From the NCBI GenBank assembly GCA_038851035.1, contig JAWCLH010000005.1, positions 1-51,250 of the forward strand: 51,250 bases of DNA, written 5' to 3'. Each line of letters begins with the position of its first letter. Position 1 is the first letter of the stretch. This document shows, piece by piece, positions 32,693 to 41,102 of this stretch. The notes under the pieces are model-generated. The model saw nothing but the letters and a program-made list of their open reading frames with translations, was not told where the DNA came from and ran no database searches. The position numbers and the translations under genes were made by a program. This DNA is from Thermoplasmata archaeon. GTDB lineage: Archaea; Thermoplasmatota; DTKX01; VGTL01.

Positions 32693-35625
32693 CGTGACTC
32701 CCCCCCGACGCCTCCGTCCTTTTCCTCGTCCTTTTTTTTCACGGCCGAAATCGTGTCATTCTCCCGGTTCCCGGTTCTGACCGTCGCGCTACTAGAGTCA
32801 GCCCCCGCCTCCTCCACGGCCCCTTTCCCACTTTCTTCCACTGTCATCATTTCCCCCTCCCTCCCCTTTTCCTCCACCCGGGATGCGAGATATGGCGCCC
32901 TGATCACCCTCACGAGCTCCTCCGCAGTCTTCCTCCCGACGCCCTTGACCCGCGCCAGCTCCTCCGGAGAGGCGCGGAAGACCCCCTCCACGCTCCCGAA
33001 GTGCGCAAGCAGCCTCTGGGAGAGCACACCGGATACGTGGGGAAGACCCTCGACGATGAACTGCTGTCTCTCCGCCAGCGACATCGCGCCCTTCTCGCCC
33101 CTGACGGCCGGCATCCTGCCCTCTCCCCTCTCCCTGCGCGCTATCGCCGCGAGGAGCTCTGCGGTCTCCCTCTCGTCACGGGTGAAGACGATGGGAACGC
33201 CGTAGTCGACGAGAACCGAGGCAACGGCCCCCAGAACCGATTCCCTGCTCAGGCCGCCGCTCGTCAGGGGGCTCTCACCTTCGATCAGGAGCAGGGGCCT
33301 CATGTAGGCATTGCGCAGGGCCCTGAGCTGCTGGAAGAGCCTCCCCTCGAGAAGGGAGATCAGGAAGTCACGTGATTCCTTCCTCTCCACCCCCACCCTG
33401 TCAGATAGGATAAAGTCGCCGACCGCGAGCTGCCTTGGGGAGACCCTGACGTTGAGCTTCGATAGCTCTCGGACCACGCCGGAGCTGAGCTCGCGGTTGT
33501 CAACCACAACCTCAGGCCTCGCGTCCTCGAGCTGCGCGGAGAAGTCGAGCAGGGTGGACTGCCCTCTGCTTCTTTTTCCAGCAATTCCTGCGAGGCCACC
33601 CTCCGCAATTGCGCGCTTCCTGCGCCGGCCGGCGCGCCGGTCGGCTCCAGCCTCCTTTCTTTTCGCAAGGGCTGTTTCTCCTGCGGCGGGGGCCTCTTCG
33701 ATACCGTCTCCTCCTCCCGCCTTCGTACCACTATGTACGGAATAGACCAGCCCTTTCCCCTCCTCCTCCGCCCCGCTTCCATAAAAAGCCCCCATCCCTC
33801 CAACTCCCTTTCCGTTGCTTCCCTCGCCCGCAGCTCCTCCTTCACCTCGGCCGTTGTTGCCGGGTGCGCTGCCGCTTCTCTCGAGGTCGCTCCTCCCCTC
33901 TAAGTCTCCATTAGCCGCGGCGCCTGCTGGTACCACAGGTTCTTCAATCGGGGTCTCATTCTCCAGCGTCACCCCCTCTGTCTCCGCCTCATACGGGCGC
34001 GCCTGTTCGGTGGGTCCGGTTTCCGGTGCCGCCAGAGCCTCTCCAGCCGCGCTCTCGATGTACTTCATCGTGTCGCGCATCGAGGGGAAACCCACCGATA
34101 TCTTCTTGGCGAGCTGGCGCCTGAGCATGTCCAGCTCCTCCATCATTCTCTTCTCCTTCCTCCGCGCGGACCAGTAGTAGGCCTCGTCCCTCGTTCCCTT
34201 CGCCATCAGTATGACGACCTTCCCAGGCATCCTACGGCCAGTCCTGCCTCTCCGCTGTATCGTCCGAATCTCGGATGGTACCGGCTCGTAGAAAACCACC
34301 ATTTCCGTGCTTGGGATGTCCAGCCCCTCCTCCCCGACGGAAGTCGCCACCAGCACGTTGTACCTCCCGTCCCTAAACTGCTGAATCAGCTCCGCCTGCT
34401 CTTTTTGGGAGAGGCCCTCGTCCTCTCCCCGCGTCGCCTGCCCGACGAACCTGACGGGCCGGCAACCCCGGATACCCTCCAGCACCCTCGCGACAGTATC
34501 GGAGGTGTCCCTGTAGTGCGTGAAGACGATGATGCGAGAATCAGGCTTCAAACGGAGCTGGTCCGCAACCACCTTCCCGACCTTCTCGAGCTTCGGATGC
34601 TCGATCGTGATGTGCCTAGCCAAGAAGCGCGCCCGGATTATGTCCTCGTCCATCATAACGATTCTGGCGGCGCGTGAGTGGCCCTTGCCACTTGCCTTCT
34701 CCTCGAGTCTGTGAAAATAACTGTTCAGGGCCGAGACGCCCTGAGTCTCTAGTAGCTCCAAGGCGTGGTTGATCTCGACCGCCGCCGCCTGAACCGCAGC
34801 CGCGTGGAAGAGCGAGGGGGGAGGTCTCCCCCCGGCCGAGGCCATCCTCTGGCGAATCGCCCTCTGGGCCTCCAGAAGTTCCTTCACCGAGTGCCTCTCG
34901 CCCTTTCGGATCAGCCCGAAATCCTGAAGCACCTTCACCTGCTTCTTAAGTGCATTCTTCAGATACCCGAGCACCCTGAGCAGGTCCGGAGGCATCTCCA
35001 CGACCAACCAGTGAACGCGGATGTCGTGGACATAGGGCCTCACGTCCGGGTCATACTCCCTTCTGATTTCCACCCGCTTTATGTTAAGGTTTCCGCAAAC
35101 CTCGAGAATTTTCTCCGCCGTGCTCCCAGGCGATGCGGTGATGCCGAGCGCCAAACCCGCAGGCCCGTACTTCTCAGCAATGAAGACGTAGGCGTAATTC
35201 CCCACCGCCCTATGGGCCTCGTCGTAAATTATTAGTGAGAAATCGTCTAGGTTTAGGGCCCCCGAGACTAGATCGTTCAGGATCACCTGCGGCGTGGACA
35301 CAATGACAGGGCTCTCCCTCCACTCTCCCGCCCTCTTCGAGGGCTCAACCTCGCCGGTGAAGGTCCGAATCGGCCCCAAGGTGAGCAATCTCTCGAGCGT
35401 CTGGGCGTGCTGAAGCACCAGGGGCTTGGTCGGCGCGAGGAAAAGGGCCCTTCCCCCGCGCCTCCTGAGTGTTTCGGCAATCACGAGCGCCGCGATGACA
35501 GTCTTGCCCAGGCCCGTCGGGAGAACCACGAGCGTCGATTCCTCCACACAGGCCCGGCTGATGCTGATCTGGTACGCCCGGGCCTCTATCACACCAGGCC
35601 GAATGAACGGGTGCTCCACGTACAT
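32689..35625 (-). CDS. hef: Hef: SF2 helicase fused to XPF-type nuclease
   Basis: A 978-residue protein of the Hef/Mph1/FANCM family. The helicase part has Walker A PTGLGKT (36-42), DEAH (135-138), a helical insertion at about 215-330 and motif VI IQRRGRTGR (near 460). After a long linker comes the ERCC4 nuclease (about 705-840) with VVDNREL, GDFILSDRVGVERKESRDF and a metal-binding core, and a helix-hairpin-helix dimerisation region (EELARVKGVGRKTAEELV, near 890). Hef processes stalled forks and is restricted to euryarchaea. The linker (about 560-700) is Gly/Glu/Ser low complexity from purine-rich DNA, and the last 40 residues are acidic. The ATG at 35625 is about 30 bp from a TATA box. Confidence 0.97.
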   Translation of the reverse strand: MYVEHPFIRPGVIEARAYQISISRACVEESTLVVLPTGLGKTVIAALVIAETLRRRGGRALFLAPTKPLVLQHAQTLERLLTLGPIRTFTGEVEPSKRAGEWRESPVIVSTPQVILNDLVSGALNLDDFSLIIYDEAHRAVGNYAYVFIAEKYGPAGLALGITASPGSTAEKILEVCGNLNIKRVEIRREYDPDVRPYVHDIRVHWLVVEMPPDLLRVLGYLKNALKKQVKVLQDFGLIRKGERHSVKELLEAQRAIRQRMASAGGRPPPSLFHAAAVQAAAVEINHALELLETQGVSALNSYFHRLEEKASGKGHSRAARIVMMDEDIIRARFLARHITIEHPKLEKVGKVVADQLRLKPDSRIIVFTHYRDTSDTVARVLEGIRGCRPVRFVGQATRGEDEGLSQKEQAELIQQFRDGRYNVLVATSVGEEGLDIPSTEMVVFYEPVPSEIRTIQRRGRTGRRMPGKVVILMAKGTRDEAYYWSARRKEKRMMEELDMLRRQLAKKISVGFPSMRDTMKYIESAAGEALAAPETGPTEQARPYEAETEGVTLENETPIEEPVVPAGAAANGDLEGRSDLERSGSAPGNNGRGEGGAAGEGSNGKGVGGMGAFYGSGAEEEGKGLVYSVHSGTKAGGGDGIEEAPAAGETALAKRKEAGADRRAGRRRKRAIAEGGLAGIAGKRSRGQSTLLDFSAQLEDARPEVVVDNRELSSGVVRELSKLNVRVSPRQLAVGDFILSDRVGVERKESRDFLISLLEGRLFQQLRALRNAYMRPLLLIEGESPLTSGGLSRESVLGAVASVLVDYGVPIVFTRDERETAELLAAIARRERGEGRMPAVRGEKGAMSLAERQQFIVEGLPHVSGVLSQRLLAHFGSVEGVFRASPEELARVKGVGRKTAEELVRVIRAPYLASRVEEKGREGEMMTVEESGKGAVEEAGADSSSATVRTGNRENDTISAVKKKDEEKDGGVGGESR

Positions 35626-35651
35626 TTTCGGAAAAGCACACGGCTCTGCGC

Positions 35652-35662
35652 GGTATTAAAGG
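35652..35662 (-). promoter_or_regulatory. TATA box for the hef operon
   Basis: Minus-strand CCTTTAATACC, 27-37 bp before the ATG at 35625. Confidence 0.55.
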
Positions 35663-35712
35663 TTGCAATGAAGTGGGTGAAAGTGGCCCTAAGAGCCAGA
35701 CTCACTCAGAAA

Positions 35713-35907
35713 TCAGGTCAATGGGTGGGTCTTCCGGTAGTGGGTCACATACCCGGCTATCCTATTCCGAAGTCCTACGTATTTAACGTCAGTTAGCTCC
35801 GCTACCTTGGCCTTATTATGCTGGTAGTCCGTTGTGAACTGGTCGGGATAGGTCTTCAGTAGCTCGATTGCCACACGCTTTATATAGGTCGGACGGATGC
35901 GGCCCAT
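35713..35907 (-). CDS. rps17e: Ribosomal protein S17e (eS17)
   Basis: A 64-residue small-subunit ribosomal protein. It starts MGRIRPTYIKRVAIELLKTY and continues QFTTDYQHNKAKVAEL and KYVGLRNRIAGYVTHYRK, a full match to archaeal S17e in length and sequence. It is found only in archaea and eukaryotes. It has its own strong promoter (35948-35960), which overlaps the 3' end of the radical SAM gene upstream; 35908-35959 is otherwise a short leader of about 20 bases. Confidence 0.98.
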   Translation of the reverse strand: MGRIRPTYIKRVAIELLKTYPDQFTTDYQHNKAKVAELTDVKYVGLRNRIAGYVTHYRKTHPLT

Positions 35908-35947
35908 TCCTCTCTTCCTCGCTTTGGGGCGTCAGATTGGGGTTCTT

Positions 35948-35960
35948 GTATATATAAATT
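35948..35960 (-). promoter_or_regulatory. Strong TATA box for rps17e
   Basis: Minus-strand AATTTATATATAC, 41-53 bp before the ATG at 35907, giving a leader of roughly 15-25 bases. Confidence 0.65.
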
Positions 35961-37153
35961 TAGTAGCCCATCAGCCCACAACACCTGCTGCAGAGGGGGA
36001 AGACACCATCGGGTGCGCTCCGGAGGGCCCTCCTGAAGGCCCTGAATTTTTCATTGTTGTAGATGTCGAGGAGGGGGGTTTCTCGAATATTTCCCATCAC
36101 GATATCCGGGAAGTCGCGACAGTTGACAACGTCCCCGTTCGGCATTATGTCAACTTGGAACCATGGCGCGAGGCACCTCTTCCAGCCTAGAAAATTCTCG
36201 GGATGGCGGTAGTAGGTCTCGAGCTCCCACGTCTCGAGCTGAGGGATGAAGAGGACTGGGGGGTCCATCCTAGATTTTTTAATAATCTCAACCTGCCTCG
36301 CGAGCAGGGCGGTGTCTATCTTAGAGGTGTCGCGGACATAGCTTTTCCAGGCGAATGGCTCGACCCCCAGAGCCCCCTTCATGACTTCGGAGTGCCTCCT
36401 CCCGACCTCCTCGCTCGTGAACCAAGAGTAGTAAACAGCCCTCACCTCGGGTCCAAGCGCCTTCGCCTCCTCAAGTGTCTCCAGGAGAACCGCTTGATTT
36501 GTCTCCGAAATAGTGGTGAGAGTGTAGACCACGGGGGTCGTCTTGCGTAGCTGCTTCTTGACCTCCTGAAGCCTCCGGAGCCCCCTCTCCATCGTGTCGA
36601 AGGCCCCCTTTAGCCCTCTGCACCGGTCGTGGATTTCCCGCGGCCCGTCGAGTGAGACACAGACCATGTCCCAGCCGCTCCTCACGATTTCCTCCGCGTT
36701 TTTCTCGAGCCCGACGCCGTTGGTCACAACCTGCACAGACAGACCATGCCGCTTCATATAGTCGACAAGGGGAACGAGGTCTTTATAGAGGAAGGGCTCG
36801 CCCCCGGTTATATAGATATGGGGCCTGAGGGGAGAGACTTCATCCACGAGGTTCATGTATGTTTCCAGAGGAACCTCGCCGACAACCTTGGGTGCGTCCG
36901 GTAGCCTGTTATAGCCCCGTTCTCCCCACTGGCCGCATATCGCGCATCTGTGGTTGCACCGGTGCGTGATTCTGATGCTGACCATCCAGAGTGAGGCGCT
37001 CCGGCCGTCAGGTCTTCTGTAGTCCCTCTTGGAAAGCCCGTATTTGTGATACACCCCCCGTATCATCTTCAGAAAAAGGCGCGGGTGGCGGCACATCGGG
37101 GTCCAGAGCTGGGTCGGGACCCTGTTGAACCTTTTCAGGGAGAACTCGGTCAT
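35960..37153 (-). CDS. Radical SAM enzyme with SPASM-like C-terminus
   Basis: From the ATG at 37153 this is a 397-residue protein. The 4Fe-4S site is CNHRCAIC (C66, C70, C73), in the canonical CxxxCxxC spacing, followed by YITGGEPFLYKDLVPLVDYM. The C-terminus holds CLAPWFQVDIMPNGDVVNCRDF and CSRCCGLMGY, a SPASM-like set of Cys for an auxiliary cluster. Such enzymes modify peptides, sugars or cofactors by radical chemistry. The first 50 residues (MTEFSLKRFNRVPTQLWTPM) place a basic segment ahead of the barrel. A TATA-like box at 37181-37190 supports the start; the open frame to 37327 is not used. It is divergent from the MurG-like gene and may act on the same envelope glycan. Confidence 0.9.
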   Translation of the reverse strand: MTEFSLKRFNRVPTQLWTPMCRHPRLFLKMIRGVYHKYGLSKRDYRRPDGRSASLWMVSIRITHRCNHRCAICGQWGERGYNRLPDAPKVVGEVPLETYMNLVDEVSPLRPHIYITGGEPFLYKDLVPLVDYMKRHGLSVQVVTNGVGLEKNAEEIVRSGWDMVCVSLDGPREIHDRCRGLKGAFDTMERGLRRLQEVKKQLRKTTPVVYTLTTISETNQAVLLETLEEAKALGPEVRAVYYSWFTSEEVGRRHSEVMKGALGVEPFAWKSYVRDTSKIDTALLARQVEIIKKSRMDPPVLFIPQLETWELETYYRHPENFLGWKRCLAPWFQVDIMPNGDVVNCRDFPDIVMGNIRETPLLDIYNNEKFRAFRRALRSAPDGVFPLCSRCCGLMGY

Positions 37154-37180
37154 TCCGGGGGCGCTGAAACGTCTCCCCGG

Positions 37181-37190
37181 AGATAAAGAT
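37181..37190 (-). promoter_or_regulatory. TATA box for the radical SAM gene
   Basis: Minus-strand ATCTTTATCT, 28-37 bp before the ATG at 37153. Confidence 0.5.
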
Positions 37191-37442
37191 AGCGTGGCTG
37201 GGGAGCTACGCACTCCATCGTCTTCAGGTAGCCGATGTTGGTGGGTCAACAAGAGAACGCAAAGCCTCCCAAGCCCTTTGGATGGTTGAAAGGCGCACGG
37301 GAGTCCATCCCCGGTTTTTTGTCCCATTAGCTAGCGGTCCAGAATTCTTCAGGAATTGGGCTCCCCAAAGCTGGACGAGATTGGGCGTTGGGGGAAACCA
37401 ATTGGCCAGATAGCCCCCCGGATAAACGGTCGACTTCCCCAA

Positions 37443-37474
37443 CTTCTTAATAGGGCGGACTCTCATCCGCCCTA
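37443..37474 (+). promoter_or_regulatory. TATA-like box followed by a perfect 9-bp dyad before the MurG-like gene
   Basis: CTTCTTAATA (37443-37452) is a TATA-like box. TAGGGCGGA (37451-37459) and TCCGCCCTA (37466-37474) form a perfect inverted repeat with a 6-base loop (ctctca), ending 15 bp before the TTG start at 37490. Between TATA box and the expected transcription start, this is where an archaeal repressor would bind. It could instead be a hairpin in the leader. Confidence 0.55.
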
Positions 37475-37489
37475 GGGGTTGGGTCCCGG

Positions 37490-38653
37490 TTGAAGAAAGT
37501 CTACATAGCGGCCTGCGGAATAGGCCTGGGCCACATCGGCCGAATGGTTTCCGTTGCGGACCGCCTGAAGGAGATGGGAGTCGAGTGCGTTTTCTCGACC
37601 TACGGACCGGCCCAGAGGTACATCACGGAGGCAGGCTACCGTTCCTTTGAGTCGCCGGCTCTGATGTGGGAGGAGAACGAGGATGGCTCAATTGCAATGG
37701 GGCGGAGCCTAGCGCGCTGCGGAAGCTACATACGCATATTCCTCACCCACCTTAGGCATGAGGAGGAGAGAATTCGCTCTCAGAGACCGGACGCCATCGT
37801 CTCCGACTCGCGCTACTCGACCCTCTTCCTCGAAGATAAATTCGACGTCCCCTTCTTTTTTGTCTCGAACCAGATTCGCTTTCTGATGCCCCGGTGGATG
37901 GAGGGCGGCTGGCTTCGCCTCGCAAGCGAGCTGATTTCGCGGGTGAACTACCACTGGCTCCGGGACCCAGACGTGCTTTTTGTCCCAGATTTCCCTCCTC
38001 CGGACACGATATCCCGGGAGAACATGCAAGTACCCCCCGGAATGCTCAGACGCCTCACCTTCACAGGCCCCGTGTCAAGGAGGTCCCCCGAAGAGTTGCC
38101 AGATGTCGCGGATATAAGAAAGAAATGGGGGTTCGGGGAGGATCTCTTCGTGTATGCAGCGATAAGCGGCCCGGGGCGCTCTAGGGAGCCCTTAATAAAG
38201 ATACTGACCCGCGTGCTGCCGGAATTCAGGAGGAAGTCTGTTATCGACAGAGGCGAGCCCGGGAGCGAGCTCAACGAGTGGAGGGGCGAGTACCTTAATA
38301 TCCGCGGTTGGGCAAAGGACCGCTTCGAGCTATTGAAGGCCTGCGACGTCGTCGTCTCGAGGCCGGGGCTGACCACGATAAGCGAGATTATACGGTTCGG
38401 TAAGCCGTGCGTCTTGATACCGACCCCGACGCAATCTGAGCAGGAGGGGAACGCACGTAGCATGCGCGACCATGGCGCTGCAAGGGTAATAGAGCAGAGT
38501 AGGATGAGTGTAGAAGCGATGAGGGAGGCCCTGAGCGATATCGTCGGGCGCTCTTCGGAGTACCTAGCCCGCGCTCGGCGCCTCCAGAGGATGGCCGCGG
38601 AAATGAACGGCGCAGAATTCATGGCGCGCAGAATTCTCGAGTTCATCAGGTGA
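37490..38653 (+). CDS. MurG-like GT-B glycosyltransferase (GT28 type)
   Basis: A 387-residue glycosyltransferase. The N-terminus KKVYIAACGIGLGHIGRMVS carries the GxGLGH loop of GT28/MurG-type enzymes. The C-terminal half has FVYAAISGPGRSREPL and DVVVSRPGLTTISEIIRFGK, whose SRPGLTT-E pattern is the donor-binding site, and a final helical bundle. It probably transfers a sugar from UDP- or another nucleotide to a lipid-linked acceptor at the inner membrane face. The start is TTG at 37490. It is divergent from the radical SAM gene; a promoter dyad lies in between. The 220-bp gap after it (38654-38873) shows nothing recognisable. Confidence 0.88.
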   Translation: MKKVYIAACGIGLGHIGRMVSVADRLKEMGVECVFSTYGPAQRYITEAGYRSFESPALMWEENEDGSIAMGRSLARCGSYIRIFLTHLRHEEERIRSQRPDAIVSDSRYSTLFLEDKFDVPFFFVSNQIRFLMPRWMEGGWLRLASELISRVNYHWLRDPDVLFVPDFPPPDTISRENMQVPPGMLRRLTFTGPVSRRSPEELPDVADIRKKWGFGEDLFVYAAISGPGRSREPLIKILTRVLPEFRRKSVIDRGEPGSELNEWRGEYLNIRGWAKDRFELLKACDVVVSRPGLTTISEIIRFGKPCVLIPTPTQSEQEGNARSMRDHGAARVIEQSRMSVEAMREALSDIVGRSSEYLARARRLQRMAAEMNGAEFMARRILEFIR

Positions 38654-38873
38654 GCGCCCCCTACCCTTGCTTGATTAACGTTGTCCATTGGCCGCAGGGA
38701 CCGCTTTCGAGTCCTTTCGAATCATATCCTCAACCCCTCTCCCTATCTGCTCTTCCGAGGAACTTCTGCAGGCCGCTATATCAACATCCCGGGCCGTTTA
38801 GCTCCCCATTGAATGGGGCGAGGGTCAGGTCACCGATACCTCACCCGGGGCTTTAGAATTCACCTCTCCGGGC

Positions 38874-39356
38874 CTACTCCCTTATTATCGCCCTCGCAAG
38901 TCTCTTGACCATCCTGAAGTGCCTCTCCTCCGCCGCACGAGAGTCAATCGACACGAGCACAACCGAATTTCTTTTCAAAGTATCATCTCTGATGTAGTTG
39001 AAGAATTTGAACACAGTGCTGAAGTCGTTCGAGCTGACCAGCTGGTTGAATATATCGAGGAGCACCACGCTACCCCCCTCCCCCACCACGAACCTCTCTC
39101 TCACTGCATTTATCTGGTCAACTAGCGATGGCCTCAGTGCGCTCGGCGCTTCCGCCTCAGTTACCCAGACCACACCCACTCCCTCCGGAATTCCGCGCGC
39201 GCTTCTGAGTTGCTCCGGTGGGTCAGAGGATATTATGAGCCCCCTCCTTCCCTCCCCGACTAGGCCGAGGAAGAGCGATACGGAGAGGCACGGAAACTCC
39301 TCATCCACGATGTACATCCCCCCCGGCTCAAGATTTCTCGGACCCGCCGCATTCAT
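38874..39356 (-). CDS. DUF835 domain protein
   Basis: A 160-residue protein matching the DUF835 pattern: a GRRGLIISSDPPEQLRSARG strand-loop, VGVVWVTEAEA, and the conserved SVVLLDIFNQLVSSNDFSTV block, ending with KRNSVVLVSIDSRAAEE. The fold resembles a P-loop or RecA-like core without a visible Walker A. DUF835 proteins are common in euryarchaea and Thermoplasmatota, often near sensor or chemotaxis genes; function is unknown. The start (ATG at 39356) is by frame length; a later Met is possible. It is divergent from the epimerase gene at 39444. Confidence 0.8.
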   Translation of the reverse strand: MNAAGPRNLEPGGMYIVDEEFPCLSVSLFLGLVGEGRRGLIISSDPPEQLRSARGIPEGVGVVWVTEAEAPSALRPSLVDQINAVRERFVVGEGGSVVLLDIFNQLVSSNDFSTVFKFFNYIRDDTLKRNSVVLVSIDSRAAEERHFRMVKRLARAIIRE

Positions 39357-39411
39357 CCAGACAGGTAGAGCGCTTAGGGGGGTATCTAACTATCGCCATG
39401 GGAAGCCAAGT

Positions 39412-39422
39412 GATAAATATTA
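39412..39422 (+). promoter_or_regulatory. TATA box for the RmlC-like gene
   Basis: GATAAATATTA, 22-32 bp before the GTG at 39444. Confidence 0.5.
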
Positions 39423-39443
39423 TGCTTTCGAATAAGGGATCCG

Positions 39444-39914
39444 GTGAGCGCCGTGGAGCTTATAGATGGGGTGAGGGAGAAGAAGCTTAGGCTCATTCCG
39501 GACGAGCGCGGATGGCTGATGGAAATTCTCCGCTCGGACGAAGAGCTTTTCGAGAAGTTCGGCCAGGTATATGTAACCGCCTGCTACCCTGGCGTCGTAA
39601 AGGCCTGGCATTATCATAGGAGGCAGACAGACAACTTCTGCGCTGTCTGGGGAATGGCGAAGGTAGTTCTTTACGATGGGAGGGAGGGCTCGCCAACGAG
39701 GGGTAGAATAAATGAGTTCCACATCGGAGAGCTCAACCCGACTCTACTTAGAATCCCACCGCTCGTGCTCCACGGTTTCACGGCTGAAGGAGGCGAGCCC
39801 ACCCTCATCGTCAACGTCCCCACGGAGGTCTACAACCGTGAGAAGCCCGACGAGCACAGGGTCCCCTACGACAGCCCCGAGATTCCCTATGACTGGAGGG
39901 TGAGACATGGGTAG
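39444..39914 (+). CDS. dTDP-4-dehydrorhamnose 3,5-epimerase-like protein (RmlC family)
   Basis: A 156-residue cupin of the RmlC family. PDERGWLMEI, then VVKAWHYHRRQTDNFCAVWG with the catalytic His region, KVVLYDGREGS, and LLRIPPLVLHGFTAEG are family features. It epimerises 4-keto-6-deoxy sugars, or isomerises them in relatives. The enzyme is slightly shorter than typical RmlC (about 180). The start is GTG at 39444. It precedes an RmlB-like gene by 171 bp; in between, GGGCC-ggag-GGCCC (39925-39938) followed by T5 (39949-39953) could be a weak terminator. Confidence 0.9.
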   Translation: MSAVELIDGVREKKLRLIPDERGWLMEILRSDEELFEKFGQVYVTACYPGVVKAWHYHRRQTDNFCAVWGMAKVVLYDGREGSPTRGRINEFHIGELNPTLLRIPPLVLHGFTAEGGEPTLIVNVPTEVYNREKPDEHRVPYDSPEIPYDWRVRHG

Positions 39915-39924
39915 ACGAAGTTCA

Positions 39925-39953
39925 GGGCCGGAGGGCCCCCCTTGGCGGTTTTT
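39925..39953 (+). terminator. Possible weak terminator after the RmlC-like gene
   Basis: A 5-bp hairpin, GGGCC-ggag-GGCCC, is followed 11 bases later by TTTTT. Archaeal termination depends mainly on the T-run; the stem may be chance. Confidence 0.25.
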
Positions 39954-40085
39954 CCAGTCGGTCTTGGGGTCCTCTCCGGAGGCGATTGGAGGGGCGGGGG
40001 GCTGCCCGAGCTCGTCCTCCCCTGAGAATTCACCAACCCGATCAAAGACGAAATCAGGTTGGAGACCAGCCGGGGGTGGGGCCGC

Positions 40086-41090
40086 GTGAGGCTCCTGGTC
40101 ACTGGGGGCGCCGGGTTCATCGGGAGCAACTTCGTGCACTATATTTTCGAGAACCATCCGGACTGGAGCGTGACGGTTCTCGACAAGCTGACCTACGCGG
40201 GCAACCCGGACAACCTCAGGGACCTGCGGGGGAGGAGGGGCTACGGGTTCGTGAAGGGGGACATATGCGATCGGAGCGTCGTTGAGAGACTTGTCAGAAG
40301 ATGCGACCTCGTGGTCAACTTCGCAGCCGAGACCCACGTCGACCGCTCGATTCTGGAGGCGGGGAGCTTCGTGATGACAGACGTCTACGGTACCTTCGTC
40401 CTTCTGGAGGCGGTGAGGAAGAGAAAGGGCTGCCGCTTTCTCCAGATATCAACAGACGAGGTTTACGGCGAGGCTGGGAGGAGGCCTCCGGCGGAGGACG
40501 CGCCCCTGATGCCCAAGAGCCCCTACGCCGCGAGCAAAGCGGGAGCCGACAGATTGACCTTTTCATATTGGTGCACCCATGGAACCTCCGTTGCAATCAC
40601 GAGGTGCACAAACAACTATGGGCCTTACCAGTTCCCGGAAAAGCTGGTCCCCCTCTTCACTACCAACGCGATAATGGGAAAGCCCCTACCCGTCTATGGG
40701 AGCGGTAGGAACACCCGCGACTGGATTCATGTTCTAGACCACTGCAGGGCGCTGGATGCAGTAATTGAGCGAGCCCCGTTCGAGGGAGAGGTCTACAATA
40801 TCGGTGCGGGTGAGGAGCACAGTGTTCTGGAAATAGCGGACATCGTTCTGAAGACTCTCAACAAGCCTGAGAGCTTGATAGAGCATGTCGCGGACAGGCC
40901 AGGCCACGTGACCCGGCACGCCGTCGACAGTAGGAAAATCAGGAGGGAGCTCGGCTGGGCCCCGAGAGAGGATTTCAGAAAGGCAATGAGGGAGACCGTT
41001 CTCTGGTACCGCGACAATGAGTGGTGGTGGAGAAAGCTGTTGAAGAAGAGGTTGGACTTCGCTGGAAGGTTCGCCCGGGCGCGCAACTAG
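40086..41090 (+). CDS. dTDP-glucose 4,6-dehydratase-like protein (RmlB family)
   Basis: From GTG at 40086, a 334-residue extended short-chain dehydrogenase. RLLVTGGAGFIGSNFV binds NAD; VNFAAETHVDRSI, the catalytic STDEVYGE block (Thr, Asp and Glu) and YAASKAGADRL (Tyr-x3-Lys) are hallmarks of RmlB. It converts dTDP-glucose to dTDP-4-keto-6-deoxyglucose, the substrate of RmlC. GGGGGTGGGG lies before the GTG; the longer frame from a TTG at 40059 is less likely. RmlA and RmlD are absent from the window, so L-rhamnose is not assured; another 6-deoxy sugar is possible. The HAD phosphatase gene follows within 15 bp. Confidence 0.93.
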   Translation: MRLLVTGGAGFIGSNFVHYIFENHPDWSVTVLDKLTYAGNPDNLRDLRGRRGYGFVKGDICDRSVVERLVRRCDLVVNFAAETHVDRSILEAGSFVMTDVYGTFVLLEAVRKRKGCRFLQISTDEVYGEAGRRPPAEDAPLMPKSPYAASKAGADRLTFSYWCTHGTSVAITRCTNNYGPYQFPEKLVPLFTTNAIMGKPLPVYGSGRNTRDWIHVLDHCRALDAVIERAPFEGEVYNIGAGEEHSVLEIADIVLKTLNKPESLIEHVADRPGHVTRHAVDSRKIRRELGWAPREDFRKAMRETVLWYRDNEWWWRKLLKKRLDFAGRFARARN

Positions 41091-41102
41091 CTCGCCCGGG
41101 CC

